From Agrypnia vestita (taxonomy: Eukaryota > Arthropoda > Insecta > Trichoptera > Phryganeidae), in assembly GCA_016648135.1 (NCBI GenBank), contig JADDOH010023167.1, positions 248,001-312,000 of the forward strand: a stretch of 64,000 nucleotides of DNA, read 5' to 3'. The position numbers were made by a program, and so were the translations under genes. Positions 9,915 to 20,394 of this stretch are shown one piece after another. Numbering within the stretch: position 1 is the stretch's first letter; every line of letters begins with the position of its first letter. The notes beneath the pieces were generated by a model, which had not been told where the DNA came from, made no database searches, and saw only the letters and a list, made by a program, of their open reading frames with translations.

Positions 9915-10175
9915 ACTTCACAAAAAGACGTTTTTACTAGAAGAGACTCGGTTCGGAACGATATAAAAAAAATTAAAAAATATCGTCCATTATAAAAAAG
10001 AATATATTTTGTTTACTAGAGGATTTAATTATGCAAAAATAAATACTAAAACCGCAGTATAAATGTGTCTTAAATATACGCAAAGGGAGACATTCTTCCG
10101 CTGTGACCCTAAAAAAGGGGTTTGGTTCATCTCCGTTTTAGATAATTTCAAACTCTGTGATTGAAGTTCGTCTTT
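9915..10175 (+). repeat. Family C repeat, copy 1
   Basis: Direct, diverged match to 13265-13490. Shared blocks are GACGTTTTTACT-GAAGAGAC, TTGTTTACTA-AGGATTT, TTATGCAA-AATAAA and GTATAAATGTGT-TTAAAT. It lies just before a Helitron, and its partner lies just after a Helitron fragment, so it may be Helitron-associated sequence. Confidence 0.6.
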
Positions 10176-10221
10176 TTAGTAATAAAAGAATTCAAATTTT
10201 TTTAAATAAAATATATATGAA

Positions 10222-10745
10222 TCTATACCTATAAAACTCAATGTCTGTATGTCTGTCTGCTCTCTATACAAATCTACACCGTTTGTCCGATTCGACTCAA
10301 ATTTTGCAAACTTTTGCTTCAGGACCCGGCGGATAACATAAGCAATATTTCTCCCCTCCCATTCTCCTCCCCCAGATATATGTTCAATGCAAATCTGTAC
10401 CGTTCGACCGATTGAACTCAAAATTTGGAAACTTACTCTTTAAGATCCGGTGGGAAACATAGGCGACATTTCTCATTCTTCCTTTAACCCAACCCCTCCC
10501 CAGATGTATTTTCTCTACAAATCTACACCGCTTGACCGACTGGAACTGAATTTTGCATACATATTCGTGGCGGCAAAAATAGACCACAGTTTTTTCCTTG
10601 ACGTCTTATTCATCCCAGCCTTGATTAAATGGAAACATTGTTTTATTTAAAGGCTTTGCAAAACAATGGAATCTTTGTTCCCCCCCCCAAAAATATTTTT
10701 TCAACTTAATCCTTAACCCGTGCAAAGCCGGGTACGAACAGCTAG
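10222..10745 (+). mobile_element. Helitron, Lep1-like, complete short copy
   Basis: It lies between A (10221) and T (10746). The 5' end is TCTATACC; the 3' end has a hairpin (ACCCG/CGGGT, 10716-10733) about 10 bases before the terminal CTAG. The interior holds about three tandem units of roughly 125 bp, starting near 10261, 10384 and 10512 (CAAATCTACACCG-TTG-CCGA). There is no helicase gene, so it depends on an autonomous partner. Confidence 0.8.
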
Positions 10746-11290
10746 TTTTTAATATTACTGCAATTAATGGCCTTTAAAAAATTTTCAGAAAATAAATTAC
10801 TACCAATCTTGTCAAGCAGGTATCAGTGATTCAAACAACATTTATCCTCCACAATAATACCATTCATTCGTGTACAGTCCTTACAAATCTGCCAAAACAA
10901 AGAACAATCAGCACACCCACGCCCTTTTGAGGTGCCTACCCTTGCGATAGGGAGATATCATCCCTTTGCTATTTTCCCAGTAATTACCATCCCTTTGTAC
11001 GGCGATAAGTAAACCACCCCCGCTTATCTGCAAAGGATGAAACACCTAACCAACCCGAAATATACATCATTCGCTGAACAAATGCGACAAAATTTATGTT
11101 TACTTACAGAATATGATTAATGGGACCCTCGTTCAACTAGTGATTATAAAACGATTATAATTAAATGTGTAAATAATAATCTAATTTTATTTTAACACAA
11201 TAAAAAGTTCGATCATTAATTAGACAAACGGAACGCGCCTCGCGCGAAACTGAGCCGCTAAGCCGTACATAATTGACGCCAAATTAAAAA
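10746..11290. other. No gene seen
   Basis: Moderate GC patches at 10910-11050 without a convincing frame. Confidence 0.5.
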
Positions 11291-11295
11291 AAAAC

Positions 11296-11370
11296 TCAAT
11301 ATTCGTATTCGCATTCGCATTCGCGAATATCGGTAGCAGATATTCGCATTTGCATTCGCATTGGCGAATG
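11296..11370. repeat. ATTCGC-type hexamer repeat
   Basis: Imperfect tandem ATTCGC/ATTCGT units (11299-11322 and 11340-11368) flank a CGAATATCGG centre, giving a partly palindromic simple repeat. Confidence 0.7.
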
Positions 11371-12186
11371 CTCAAAAAATGACATTCGTTACATCACTAG
11401 TGGATACCATCCAGAATTTGTCTGCAGTGTCTTGCTTATTATTTAGTGGATATATTTTTATCAAAGCCTTCCTCTGTACTTTTACAATATTTTCTTCAAT
11501 TATTATTCAAGGGCCTAAATTATATCAAAAAACCTATCCTATCCAGTGTCCCTTTTGTCTTGTATTTTTTATAGTCCTCTTATATATATGTCATTATTTG
11601 GGTCATATATATGTAAACAAACAATTAGCCCAACGGACTATAATTTTGATATGATCCGAGTGCGCAGAGCTCACCGTATATCAGTGTCCCTGTACCGGGA
11701 GGTCGTGTGTGATGGCATCTGTAATCTGTTCGATTGTCAAATGCGGAACAGACGCAAACACACATTTCTATGGGACGCTGATTGCTTTGACGGGTCTTTG
11801 TTTGCGATTAAACCAATGCGTTTCCGATATCCGGGGAACGTGACGCAGGAATTAGAAATAGAAACGTATTTGCATTAAATATCTATATTCCATAAATGTA
11901 TAAACATATCTAAAAACTGTAATAAATGTATTAGCATATCTAAAATAACAAACATGCACATAAACTCATATTTAATGATTGGCAGATGCGTTTCGCGGGT
12001 CAATTCTTCCGCCAGACGCGTTGAAGCTCTATAAATAATCATGTCATTTACGCTATAGTAACAAATCTGAATTTATTTTAATCTGGCCACTATTCAAAAA
12101 TATTATCCTCTACCTTATATTTTAACATTTTACTTTCACATTTTTTTGTACCTGTATTACATGTTATCTGCCAAAATCCCCCCAAC
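11371..12186. other. Unassigned; GC-richer open stretch at 11640-11870
   Basis: A plus-strand frame, 11546-11878, is open for 110 codons. Its last 75 codons lie in GC-richer DNA, including MIRVRRAHRISVSLYREVV. No domain is recognised. It may be an exon or an old TE fragment. Confidence 0.35.
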
Positions 12187-12396
12187 TCAGATGTCAAAAT
12201 ATCCCAACCTTCTCACCCACTGTAATTTTAATCTACAGCGAAGAGGGACCCACCGCATACCCAGGGCCATTTTATAAGCAATAGCTCCCATATCGGCCCT
12301 ACACTTTCGCCACCCAGTTTGGAATTGTATTAATGCTAAAGCGGTCATCCTCGCTACGTCGCTGACGCTGTTTAGGCGGCGCGGCGAGGCGACCAC
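12187..12396 (-). repeat. Short coding-like repeat shared with 5.2 kb
   Basis: Minus-strand frame of 69 codons containing WRKCRADMGAIAYKMALG and RWVPL. A diverged version (WRRLSRTDMEAFAL...RWVP) occurs at 5200-5300 on the same strand. The shared frame suggests a TE protein fragment of unknown family. Confidence 0.45.
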
Positions 12397-12940
12397 ACAA
12401 AACCTCTTCGCTGTCTCTGTGATGCAAGGATGAGGAAATTACATGTAAATCTACAGAAAATATTTCAGGTTTGATACTATGACGTAAGTCTGGCGGTCGC
12501 CGGCTCCTAATCTATAAGTACATCGTACCTAACTAAAAATTCTAAATGCAAGATGTTCACCGAAGCGAAGCACGTCGCGGTGGATATTGATACGCTATTG
12601 TTGAAAATGAAACCAATAACATTTTAATGATTGTTTTTGCTTTTGAGTGCAGTTACAAGTCGCAGATCTCACACGCAGATAGGATCCCTGCGGCTGCTTC
12701 TAAAAACTTCCCAGTTTCCGATTTTACAATCGCCCACAGAGATCCGGGGGTGAGATTGGTTCGGCGTCCACCATTTTGATGCAGACGTCACAGCGCTCTG
12801 GCACCATACTGAGAAATTGATTTTATGAACGTGACGTGGGAATAGAGGCAGCTCTGTACGGACGAATTCCAGGTGCAATTTTGCTACACTCTGCAGCACT
12901 AATTGAATGAAAAATAAAAATAATGCATTTTTTTAATCCC
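12397..12940. other. No recognised gene
   Basis: A minus-strand frame (12669-12899, 76 codons) lies in GC-richer sequence with no recognised domain. Confidence 0.4.
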
Positions 12941-13140
12941 ACAATAATAATAATTTCGTTGTCTTCCTGTCCGTGACTACTATTTTTTTATTTATTTAAA
13001 AAATAATAAACAAATATTTATTCTTTAGGCCCTATCTGGTAGCATAGGCAAATTTACCCCCTCTCGCCACGTTATATTTTCTATACAAATCTACAGTCTA
13101 ATTTTTGCATACTTATTCTTTAGGAACCGAAATATTTTAA
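12941..13140 (+). mobile_element. Helitron fragment
   Basis: AATAATAATTTCGTTGTC head, then TTCTTTAGGCCCTATC and CTATACAAATCTACAG blocks as in the Helitrons at 10222 and 61000. The 3' end is lost. Confidence 0.5.
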
Positions 13141-13264
13141 TAAATAGCATATTTAAATAAACGGCACCTAGTAAATAGTAATAACACTAAAAACAATGCT
13201 CCCAGAAAAATCTTTTACTCCCTACACGAATTCAGCAAAAGATTTCGTAGTAAAAAGTTGCGCT

Positions 13265-13490
13265 TTAATATGAACTGACGTTTTTACTTGAAGAGACTCA
13301 GTTTGGAAGGAAATGAAAGGAATAATAAATAAAAAATCTATAAAAATTCCGTGTTGTTTACTAAGAGATTTTTTTATGCAAGAATAAAAACTTTAACTGC
13401 ATTATAAATGTGTATTAAATGTACGTAAGGGTCACCTAAAGAAGGAGTTCAATTCATCTCTGTACAATTTTATACTTTGTGTTGGCGCCA
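13265..13490 (+). repeat. Family C repeat, copy 2
   Basis: Diverged direct copy of 9915-10175; mariner copy 1 is inserted right behind it. Confidence 0.6.
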
Positions 13491-13498
13491 TTTAATTA

Positions 13499-14785
13499 TT
13501 AGGTCCTTACATATGAAATTGGCGTTTAGTATGGGGGGAACATAAAGCCGATTTTTTTTAATTATAATATATTAATTTAATCAAAGTATGTACCATTGCT
13601 ATCTATGCACTTTTGCCATCTTATAGGTAGTTCATCGATCCCTTTACTAAAAAAACCATTCGGACGGGAATCAATAAAATCTTTGAAGGCGGTTTGGACT
13701 GCCCCATCGGAGTTGAATTTTTTCCTTTGCAAGAAGTTATCCAAATTTCGAAAAAAATGGTAATGTGTTGGGACAAGGTCCTGAGAGTATGGTGGATGTC
13801 TTAGACATTCCAATTGAAGCTCCTCTAATTTGATAGCCGTCTGTTGTGCAGTGTGTGGTCTAGCGTTATCATGAAGCAGCAGTGGCCTAGAGCGATTAAC
13901 CAGCCTCGGTTGTTTAGCAGCTAGTTTTTCCATCATGGTTTGCAGTTGCTGACAATAGACATCTGCCGTAATCGTCTGGCCAGATTTAAGAAAGCTGTAG
14001 TGAACGACACCACCACTAGTCCACCAAACGCTCACAAGTAACTTTTTTGGAGTCAATTTTCGCTTGGGGCATGGTTTGGCTGGTTCGGCAGGGTTCAGCC
14101 ATTGCGATGAGCGCTTCCGATTATCGTACAGGATCTACTTTTCATCACAGGTAATGATTCGATTTAAAATCCCTTCATTATTGTGCCGGTTGAGTAATGC
14201 AACGCAGCAGTCAACGCGCGTTTGTTGATTTGCTTCACTCAATTCGTGAGGTACCCACCTTTCAAGCTTTTTCACCTTACCAATTTGCTTCAAGTGGATT
14301 AAAACAGTTTTATCACTAACACCGCAGCCTGCAGCTAACTCGGATGTGGTTTGCGATGGATCCGCTTCCACAATAGCCTTCAATTCTTCATTATCAACTT
14401 TGGTCTCCGGCCGTCCACGGGGCTTGTTCCGCAGGTCGAAATTTCCAGAACGAAAACGTTGGAACCAAAAACGCACTGTGTTTTCTTTTGCGGCACCGTC
14501 GCCATACACATCATTAATCCTTCGAGCCGTTTCTGCAGCACTGGTGCCACGGTGGAACTCGTAATCGTAAATAACGCGATATTTCAAGTTTTTCATTTTG
14601 TAAACTGAGTGACGCAAAGAAAAAAACAATTGAGGAAAAAAACAAATGAATTATAATTTTCAAAACACAAATACATGAGTAAATAGCTGTATAAATTTGG
14701 ATTTGGAATTCCTAACCAAAGAGAAGATATTTGAGATCAAATTTGCCAGTACGGCAAAACGCCAATTTCATATGTAAGGACCTAA
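13499..14785 (-). mobile_element. Mariner element, copy 1 (cecropia subfamily)
   Basis: A full-length 1287-bp element flanked by TA duplications (13497-13498 and 14786-14787). Terminal inverted repeats are 29 bp and identical, beginning TTAGGTCCTTACATATGAAA. It holds one transposase gene on the minus strand. The two sister copies at 23531 and 28452 are nearly identical. Assignment to the cecropia subfamily of mariner rests on the WVPHEL motif, the HDNARPH and YSPDLAP signatures, and the C-terminal RWQKCIDSNGTYFD, which resembles cecropia-type elements such as Hsmar1. Confidence 0.95.
13577..14596 (-). pseudogene. Mariner transposase, copy 1, one stop and mutated catalytic residue
   Basis: The gene encodes a cut-and-paste transposase that binds the terminal repeats and excises and inserts the element at TA. 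The start chosen is the ATG at 14596 (MKNLKYRV), the position shared by all three copies; it gives 340 codons, normal for mariner. The N-terminal helix-turn-helix region covers roughly residues 1-110, followed by WVPHEL near 120 and the DD34D catalytic domain. D151 is present (ITCDEK), but Trp154 is a TAG stop. D243 in HDNARPH is intact, while the third catalytic Asp (residue 278, PTDY in the sisters) is His (PTHY), and the YSPDLAP motif reads YSQDLVP. Reading frame is otherwise uninterrupted. It is certainly inactive. Confidence 0.95.
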
Positions 14786-14787
14786 TA

Positions 14788-15440
14788 TTTATATTAAAAT
14801 ATTATTTTTATTTTTGCTTTTTGGTTTGATTGGTCGCCACAATTTATATAAATTTTAAATATTTTTTAACAAGGATCTGCAAATTAAATCTTTAATACTA
14901 AGAAAGAAGATATACCTACACAAATCAATACAGTTTTAAATGTATTTAATACGATAATCTTCAAATAAATAAAATATTTTAGTGTTATTCATTAGACAAA
15001 AAATATGCAAACTTGAAACAACGAGGACGAGGAATCATTCAGAATGAAGTCTAAATTTCAAAAATTTATAATGTGCAGTGCAAAAAAGGGAAATAAGAAA
15101 AGAACAAAAATATTAGTTCGGTTAAATTTTTTTTTAATATTGTTCATTTAGAGCATTTGTATACATTTATGTTGCACTGTATTAAAGAGAATATTAATAA
15201 AATGAGTGAGATTCAAATCACAATCTAACCACGATCATTCTACCCAAAAGGTTTAAACAATCATTATATAATTTTTTACATCGAATCATTAAAATATAAT
15301 TTTTCTTTCAATCATGTCCGAATATAAACTTCACGAGACTGGCCAAGTGGTTTAGTCAAAATAATGGTTTTAGAGACATTAATAAATCTACATATAACTA
15401 ACCTAAATTCTGTAGTTAGGTTAGTTAAAATAACACCCGA
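14788..15440. other. No gene seen
   Basis: AT-rich. A short repeat CTAACCTAAATTCTGTAGTTAGGTTAG (inverted ends) lies near 15398-15424. Confidence 0.5.
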
Positions 15441-15580
15441 TGGTGAGAGGGACTGCACCTCTTGAAACTTTAGTCGTATTAAATTAACTCAACGTGTGCA
15501 TTACAAAGTTCAATTTAGTTTAAATTAATATAATCATGTCGCACCACAAAGTAACTGCCATTTCAATTAATAAAACTAAA
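15440..15580 (+). repeat. Hammerhead-like hairpin repeat, degenerate
   Basis: GATGG, an AGAGG...CCTCT hairpin, then GAAAC (15450-15476), followed by ATCATGTCGCACCACAAAG (15535-15553). The same downstream block occurs near 2157, 20490 and 63212. Confidence 0.4.
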
Positions 15581-15812
15581 AAATGTTTGAATGTTTGACC
15601 GTAACCATTTGAAGATGATAATAAATATATATTAGATAACTTTTAACATTGGTACCAGCCGAGAAATCATTGGCAAACAGCCTCTAGCTGTCATCCACAG
15701 ATGGTGGTTGAATTTGATATACGGACTCTGTGTTTCGGTTGGCAAAATAGGCAACTTAATAGTTTAAACACATCTTTAGTGAGATATTATAATATCGACG
15801 TTCTCTTCGTAA
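15581..15812. other. No feature
   Basis: AT-rich spacer with no repeat recognised. Confidence 0.5.
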
Positions 15813-15867
15813 AGTAAGAAATCTGCAAACATTTAATTTTGAATTTAATGTTTGCAGATTTCTTACT
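15813..15867. repeat. Hairpin with 21-bp perfect arms
   Basis: Arms 15813-15833 (AGTAAGAAATCTGCAAACAT and one more base) and 15847-15867 are exact complements around a 13-nt loop. Confidence 0.85.
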
Positions 15868-16970
15868 ATAGCGCTATGTAAAATATTTGAAAAAGATTTT
15901 TATACAGAACTTTCTGCATTAAAACGTGATATTGTTTTAACAATCCAACAATATATTTTTTACTGGACACTCTGGAACGCCCTAGGACTAGCTGAGTAGG
16001 AAAATACAAAGATAAAGAAAAAAGTTATATTAACAAGCACTGTCTTATAATATTGTATCTTAATTTATGTTATAAACTAACGTTGATGATGATGTTTTCA
16101 ATTAAAATAAATAGTTTTTACTGAAAACGTGAAGAATCTTAAATGACAAATCTAAATTAGAACGCGCTATCGCTTTAGATAGATCACACCAGAATTGGGC
16201 ATGAGGTACCTACGCTGATTGAAATAGTGCTTTTGTACCAGAACCCTGTTAAAGAGGTCGCCACTGTACAAGGGTTGTTAAACATGTACAAATAAATAAA
16301 TAACGATATATCGAAACTATGAAGTTTTCATTGATATACTTTTTTATGAGTGCGATTAGCAAACCAAGATGCTCCCAGGGGAAAATATATTCAGATATTT
16401 TTTTTAACTTACGTAATAAAAAATGTTATTTCAGTCTTTCGCAACTTAGCGCAAATCACAAAAAGCTATTTGACGAACCGTACATGACTTAAATAATCTG
16501 AAAATTTCACCTTTCGGGGAAGAAATACAAAAAAATAAAAGTTTTTTTCGAAAGACGTGATGTTTTCGATGTTTGTTGTACCGGAAGCAGCTTATTACCG
16601 GAAAAGGAAGAGGTAAAATAAAAATAAAATACTCCCGATTTTGGAACAAGGAAGAACAGGAAATCCTGATCCAAGGAGATCTGCTGTACATGGTGTAATC
16701 GGATAAAACATTGTTGGCAGTTTTCTCTACTTTCTTGACGTATTTCTACACCCATTTTTCAACTTAATGGAGCTCAATGTGAACGTTTTTTCTCTAGATC
16801 ATGAATTAATTAAATATAGATACGGCTTCTTACCGTTTCCGTGCTTTTTAAAAACTAATTCACTATATGTCCAGGGTGTAGCAGGCAGTATTTATTTATT
16901 CACCTCCCATACATTTATTTCTATTTTGTTATTGTCTTTATCTACTTCGATTTTTAATTTCTACTAAGTT
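15868..16970. other. Non-coding; possible LINE/SINE 3' tail near 16180-16305
   Basis: The part ending GTACAAATAAATAAATAACG (16287-16306) looks like a retroposon 3' tail. Overlapping minus-strand frames at 16446-16755 have no domain. Confidence 0.4.
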
Positions 16971-16974
16971 GTAT

Positions 16975-17060
16975 CCCGATGAAAGGACTATTGGCCCCGA
17001 AACATGTTGGTATTTTCAATAAATTAGCGGTGAAAACAGTATATTCTTATTAATTATATA
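16975..17060 (+). repeat. Hammerhead-like hairpin repeat, degenerate
   Basis: CCGATGAAAGG...GGCCCCGAAACATGTTG at 16976-17005 followed by TTCAATAAATTAGCGGTG; same layout as at 45609 and 63118. Confidence 0.4.
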
Positions 17061-17260
17061 AAAAATAACTCATGCAAAAATAAATAAATGTATTAGGCAT
17101 AAAAAGATAGTAAGATAAATAAAAATAAAAACATAGTAAGAAAAGAGTGGAGAAATGACCATTCAGTATCTGAAATTATTGTAAATAATTGTGTATGTTT
17201 TTTTTCCTTCCTGACAAATTGTTTCCGAAACTGTTGAATAGTGATGTTCAAACCGATAAT
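17061..17260. other. AT-rich spacer
   Basis: No feature seen. Confidence 0.5.
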
Positions 17261-17442
17261 TTAACCGGTTATTCATGGTACAGTTATTTGAGATTTGTAT
17301 CCAATTGCATCGATGATTGGTAATTGAGATATAACTGCTATATAGTACACATGATGGGCTGTTTAATTACGAAAACTTAATTATCAATCATCGATACAAT
17401 CAGATACAAATCTCAAATAACGGTAAATGTGGAACCGGTTAA
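17261..17442. mobile_element. Fold-back MITE next to a heat-shock-type promoter
   Basis: Imperfect inverted arms of about 70 bp, left TTAACCGGTTATTCATGGTA and onward, right ending GTGGAACCGGTTAA; the conserved inner block is TTATTTGAGATTTGTATC. Non-coding. Its right end lies about 80-100 bp upstream of the heat-shock element array. Confidence 0.75.
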
Positions 17443-17521
17443 AATACTGTAACGAGGCTAAAAAGAATCACGCACTTCTGTCAAGTGACAGTTGTTTGAA
17501 GTTGGCACAATACTACCGAAG

Positions 17522-17621
17522 GATCTAGAATTACCTCCATCTTTCGAGAGATGTCTGTAACGTTCCAGGAACATCTGGAATTTACGAGAACTTGCGAATA
17601 AACACTGGAAACGTCTAGATA
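17522..17621 (+). promoter_or_regulatory. Phased heat-shock element array (HSF binding)
   Basis: Heat-shock factor binds alternating nTTCn/nGAAn pentamers. Read in one 5-bp phase from 17522 to 17621, 20 consecutive pentamers alternate in the expected order. Six are perfect: aGAAt (17527), tTTCg (17542), gTTCc (17562), gGAAt (17577), aGAAc (17587) and gGAAa (17607). Ten match two of three core bases, and four are poor. The core 17542-17596 has eleven units in a row with at least two of three core matches. A TATA box follows at 17636. This layout is that of insect hsp70-type promoters. Confidence 0.8.
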
Positions 17622-17635
17622 AAAGCATTAACCAA

Positions 17636-17643
17636 TATAAATA
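17636..17643 (+). promoter_or_regulatory. TATA box of the heat-shock-type promoter
   Basis: TATAAATA, 15 bp after the last heat-shock pentamer. Transcription would start near 17665-17668 and read a GC-rich leader (17680-17735). Confidence 0.7.
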
Positions 17644-17664
17644 CGACACACGGTAGTAAGGAGT

Positions 17665-17880
17665 GAATTGTTTTTTCCGTGCGCGTTGACAGCGAAGCGG
17701 AGGCAGCCGCGAGCGGCGGGACAGGCCGGCCAAGCGAGCAGTAGCTGAATATTAAAGTTGAACAAAAATCATAATAAATTAGTTTGAAGTTGATTATGCA
17801 TATTTAAAAGCGTGTGCACATGCTTTTAAATGTGCATGTGTGAATGTGTGCATACAAGTTAAGAATTGCAAATACTAAAC
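17665..17880 (+). other. Predicted leader of a heat-shock-inducible transcript
   Basis: The leader is GC-rich (GACAGCGAAGCGGAGGCAGC) and then AT-rich. No hsp coding frame follows. A near-perfect palindrome lies at 17802-17831 (ATTTAAAAGCGTGTGC and its complement). The transcript could have a long first intron, be a non-coding RNA, or be a promoter orphaned by TE insertion. Confidence 0.4.
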
Positions 17881-18597
17881 TTCAAGGTCCAAGTCTAAGA
17901 AACACTATAATTCCTTCTCGGAAACTCTAAAAACATTTGGTAACTTTGGTATGTTTCGCAGTTTATTTATTCTGCACGCATTATCAATAATATATTCACG
18001 TGATTATTAAACTATTCACATTTTTTCCATTGTTTAATCACGCCGGTAGGTACGTGGGGAATGGTGTTGCGTCGCTGCGCGTACCGCCAGTGTGCAATAT
18101 CTCCGAGAATTTACTTTGTAACGTCACCAACCCGATACTTGCACGTTATACGTAAATGTACGCGAGAATTAATACAATAGATTGATGCTTGGTGCATAGC
18201 AGGGATGGCGAACCTTGAATCCGCGGAATTAAAAACAATGACAAAAATCTAATCTGAAAAGTTATACACACAGAAGGCACCAAAATAAATTTACTGACAT
18301 TTGTTCAACGGATAGAATATTGACGAATACGTTATTTTATTTACGGATTCGGGTAGATTACCGCGAATAACACTACGCATAATACGCGTATTATATAAAA
18401 ACATTGACACCTGCAAGTGTTTTTAGTGGCCAGTCAATAGAAATGATCATAGAAATGCAATCGCCTACCTCCGTAACTATTGATATTAGGAGATTGTTGC
18501 TTGAACTTTACTGGCTCATTATTTAAGCAGTAATGTATAAGCACAGTATACTAAGAACAGTAATACGTCTTCATACAAACTGGTCGCTACCCATTAG
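17881..18597. other. No gene seen
   Basis: Mixed composition, with GC patches at 18040-18130. No supported open frame. Confidence 0.5.
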
Positions 18598-18652
18598 AAT
18601 GTGTGCGTGCGTGCTCGGCGCCATGTACGCACGCACTGTGACGCACACATTG
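18598..18652. repeat. GC-rich imperfect hairpin
   Basis: AATGTGTGCGTGCGTGC pairs imperfectly with GCACGCACTGTGACGCACAC. A CGG-rich patch follows at 18670-18730. Confidence 0.55.
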
Positions 18653-19780
18653 ACATAAAATATGGGGGCACAAGGCGGCGGCAGTAAGGGCCGTGCCTTC
18701 GGTGCCATTCGCGCTCGCAGCCGCCGCTTTAGAAAAAAAATGCCTTTTTTATGTTTGTGGTGTGTTAATTATCACAAAGACTGAGAGTTTTTAAAAGTCT
18801 ACGTTGATGTTAATCAGCGTTCTTGCAATTTAAGTGCAGAAACTAGTTATACTAATTACAGAAATTTTCGGGTTTCGTGTCTACCTTATGCGTCGGAATC
18901 TCAGACGCTACGAGTTAAAAGAAAGGGAGTAAAAATAAAGTGACAACCCTAGCGTCAACGCAAGAGTAGGCTAATAACTCGCCGACAGGCCGGAGATAAA
19001 CTACTGTTCTGGGTATGCTGTGGTATAAGTCTTTTTATATAAGCTTGTAATTGAGTTAGTGTTTAGTAGTTAGTTACTTCATAAAATTAAGTATTTAGGT
19101 AAAAACAGGTCTGCGAAGGCTCTCTGAGAACACGGTGTGCGACAGTACTTGCCTTATGTTGAAGGACATCAATGAATCTTTCTTACCTGAAACAAAGAGA
19201 AACACATTAGTTTTATGTGAAATATCCATTTTCTTAAAATTATTTATCAATACGAAGCAAGCACTCCGATCTACCTAAGATACTTGGTCCTCACGCAGAG
19301 ATTTATTTGCGATAAATTTCAATATCATATCAATATCATGTCTACAAGCTAAGATGTTAATCTGAAGATGAACTTGGAGAAAAAAAAACTAAAAAAAAAC
19401 AATAAATGCATAATCTTGTTTAAATGAAATGCACAAAAAATTATTATTATTCGTAAATATTAAAATATAATTGTAATATAAAATATAAAAATAAGTATGT
19501 CAGAATCAAGAGACAGGCACATGCGGGAAATATGTGTGCAGTGTGTGTACGTATGATGACACCTATCAGGGGAGAAAGGTTTCAATACCCCCGCGCAAGG
19601 GCGCGCGTTCTTTGCTGGATCCTGCCATTTGGATTATAACTGTAAATATTCCGTACAGCAAATACACATTGAATATCAATTTTTATTGTCACGCGACATC
19701 AACAAGTAAATAATCCAACCCAAAACGCGTCTTATCTTTGGACGCATCTAACTGCAACGGATACCTACTACTAGCGAAAT
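18653..19780. other. No recognised gene
   Basis: It includes 19147-19196, a block resembling 50611-50670 (see findings). Otherwise unassigned. Confidence 0.45.
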
Positions 19781-19784
19781 CATA

Positions 19785-20032
19785 CTATACGAAAACACAA
19801 CTATAAAAATACATAATTCTCTATGTAACAATGTACGTCTATAACGCTACCAGAAGACGCAAATAATGATGAGGTTTAAAAAGAAAAACAAAGCATAATC
19901 TTCTGTGTAGCAATGTCCATCATTAACGTTATTACGATGCTACGTTAGGCTAGACGGAGCTGTTCTCACAGTTTTAAATCGCGGCTGAAATATATAGTAA
20001 AAGAACTTCATTTTTGACGGGTTACAAGCTAG
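19785..20032 (+). mobile_element. Helitron 3' fragment
   Basis: CATTTTTGACGGGTTACAAG then CTAG|T at 20029-20033, the 3' end of the local Helitron family. Upstream sequence (GCATAATCTTCTG...GTTATTACGATGCTA...GAGCTGTTCTCAC) matches 61855-61935. Confidence 0.6.
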
Positions 20033-20150
20033 TTGCAATAATACAATAAATAAGATAATTTTTGCAAATCTCAAGTCTGTTTTCTTCTGTCCCACGATAT
20101 AGAAGAACCACAAGTTTTCACAAAATTATAACACATTGTTAATTAACTTC

Positions 20151-20267
20151 GGGGGTAGGGCGGGGTCTAACAACCAAATTAATTTTCTATATAGCCCTTT
20201 GTTTAATTTAATGTTCACAAAAGATGGGGTAACACCCACTTTAGACCCCGCCCCCTCTCACTCTCTT
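20151..20267. repeat. Short inverted-repeat unit
   Basis: GGGTAGGGCGGGGTCTAA (20153-20170) pairs with TTAGACCCCGCCCCCTC (20241-20257). Confidence 0.6.
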
Positions 20268-20394
20268 TCGGTAGATCCCTGATGGTTCATTAGGCTAGCC
20301 AGACATGTTTGTCCCTGACAAGACTAACACGCATGTGATCAATTATTGGTGGAAGTGAAACAATACTATGGTTGAGGTGTGTAGTGTTGTGAAT

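Noticed and set aside
14346..14608. Frames antisense to the mariner transposase (also at 24378-24640 and 28666-28884)
   Set aside because: They mirror the transposase coding strand and appear in all copies for that reason.
15813..15867. Pre-miRNA
   Set aside because: Perfect short arms and no flanking lower stem; does not look like an insect pre-miRNA.
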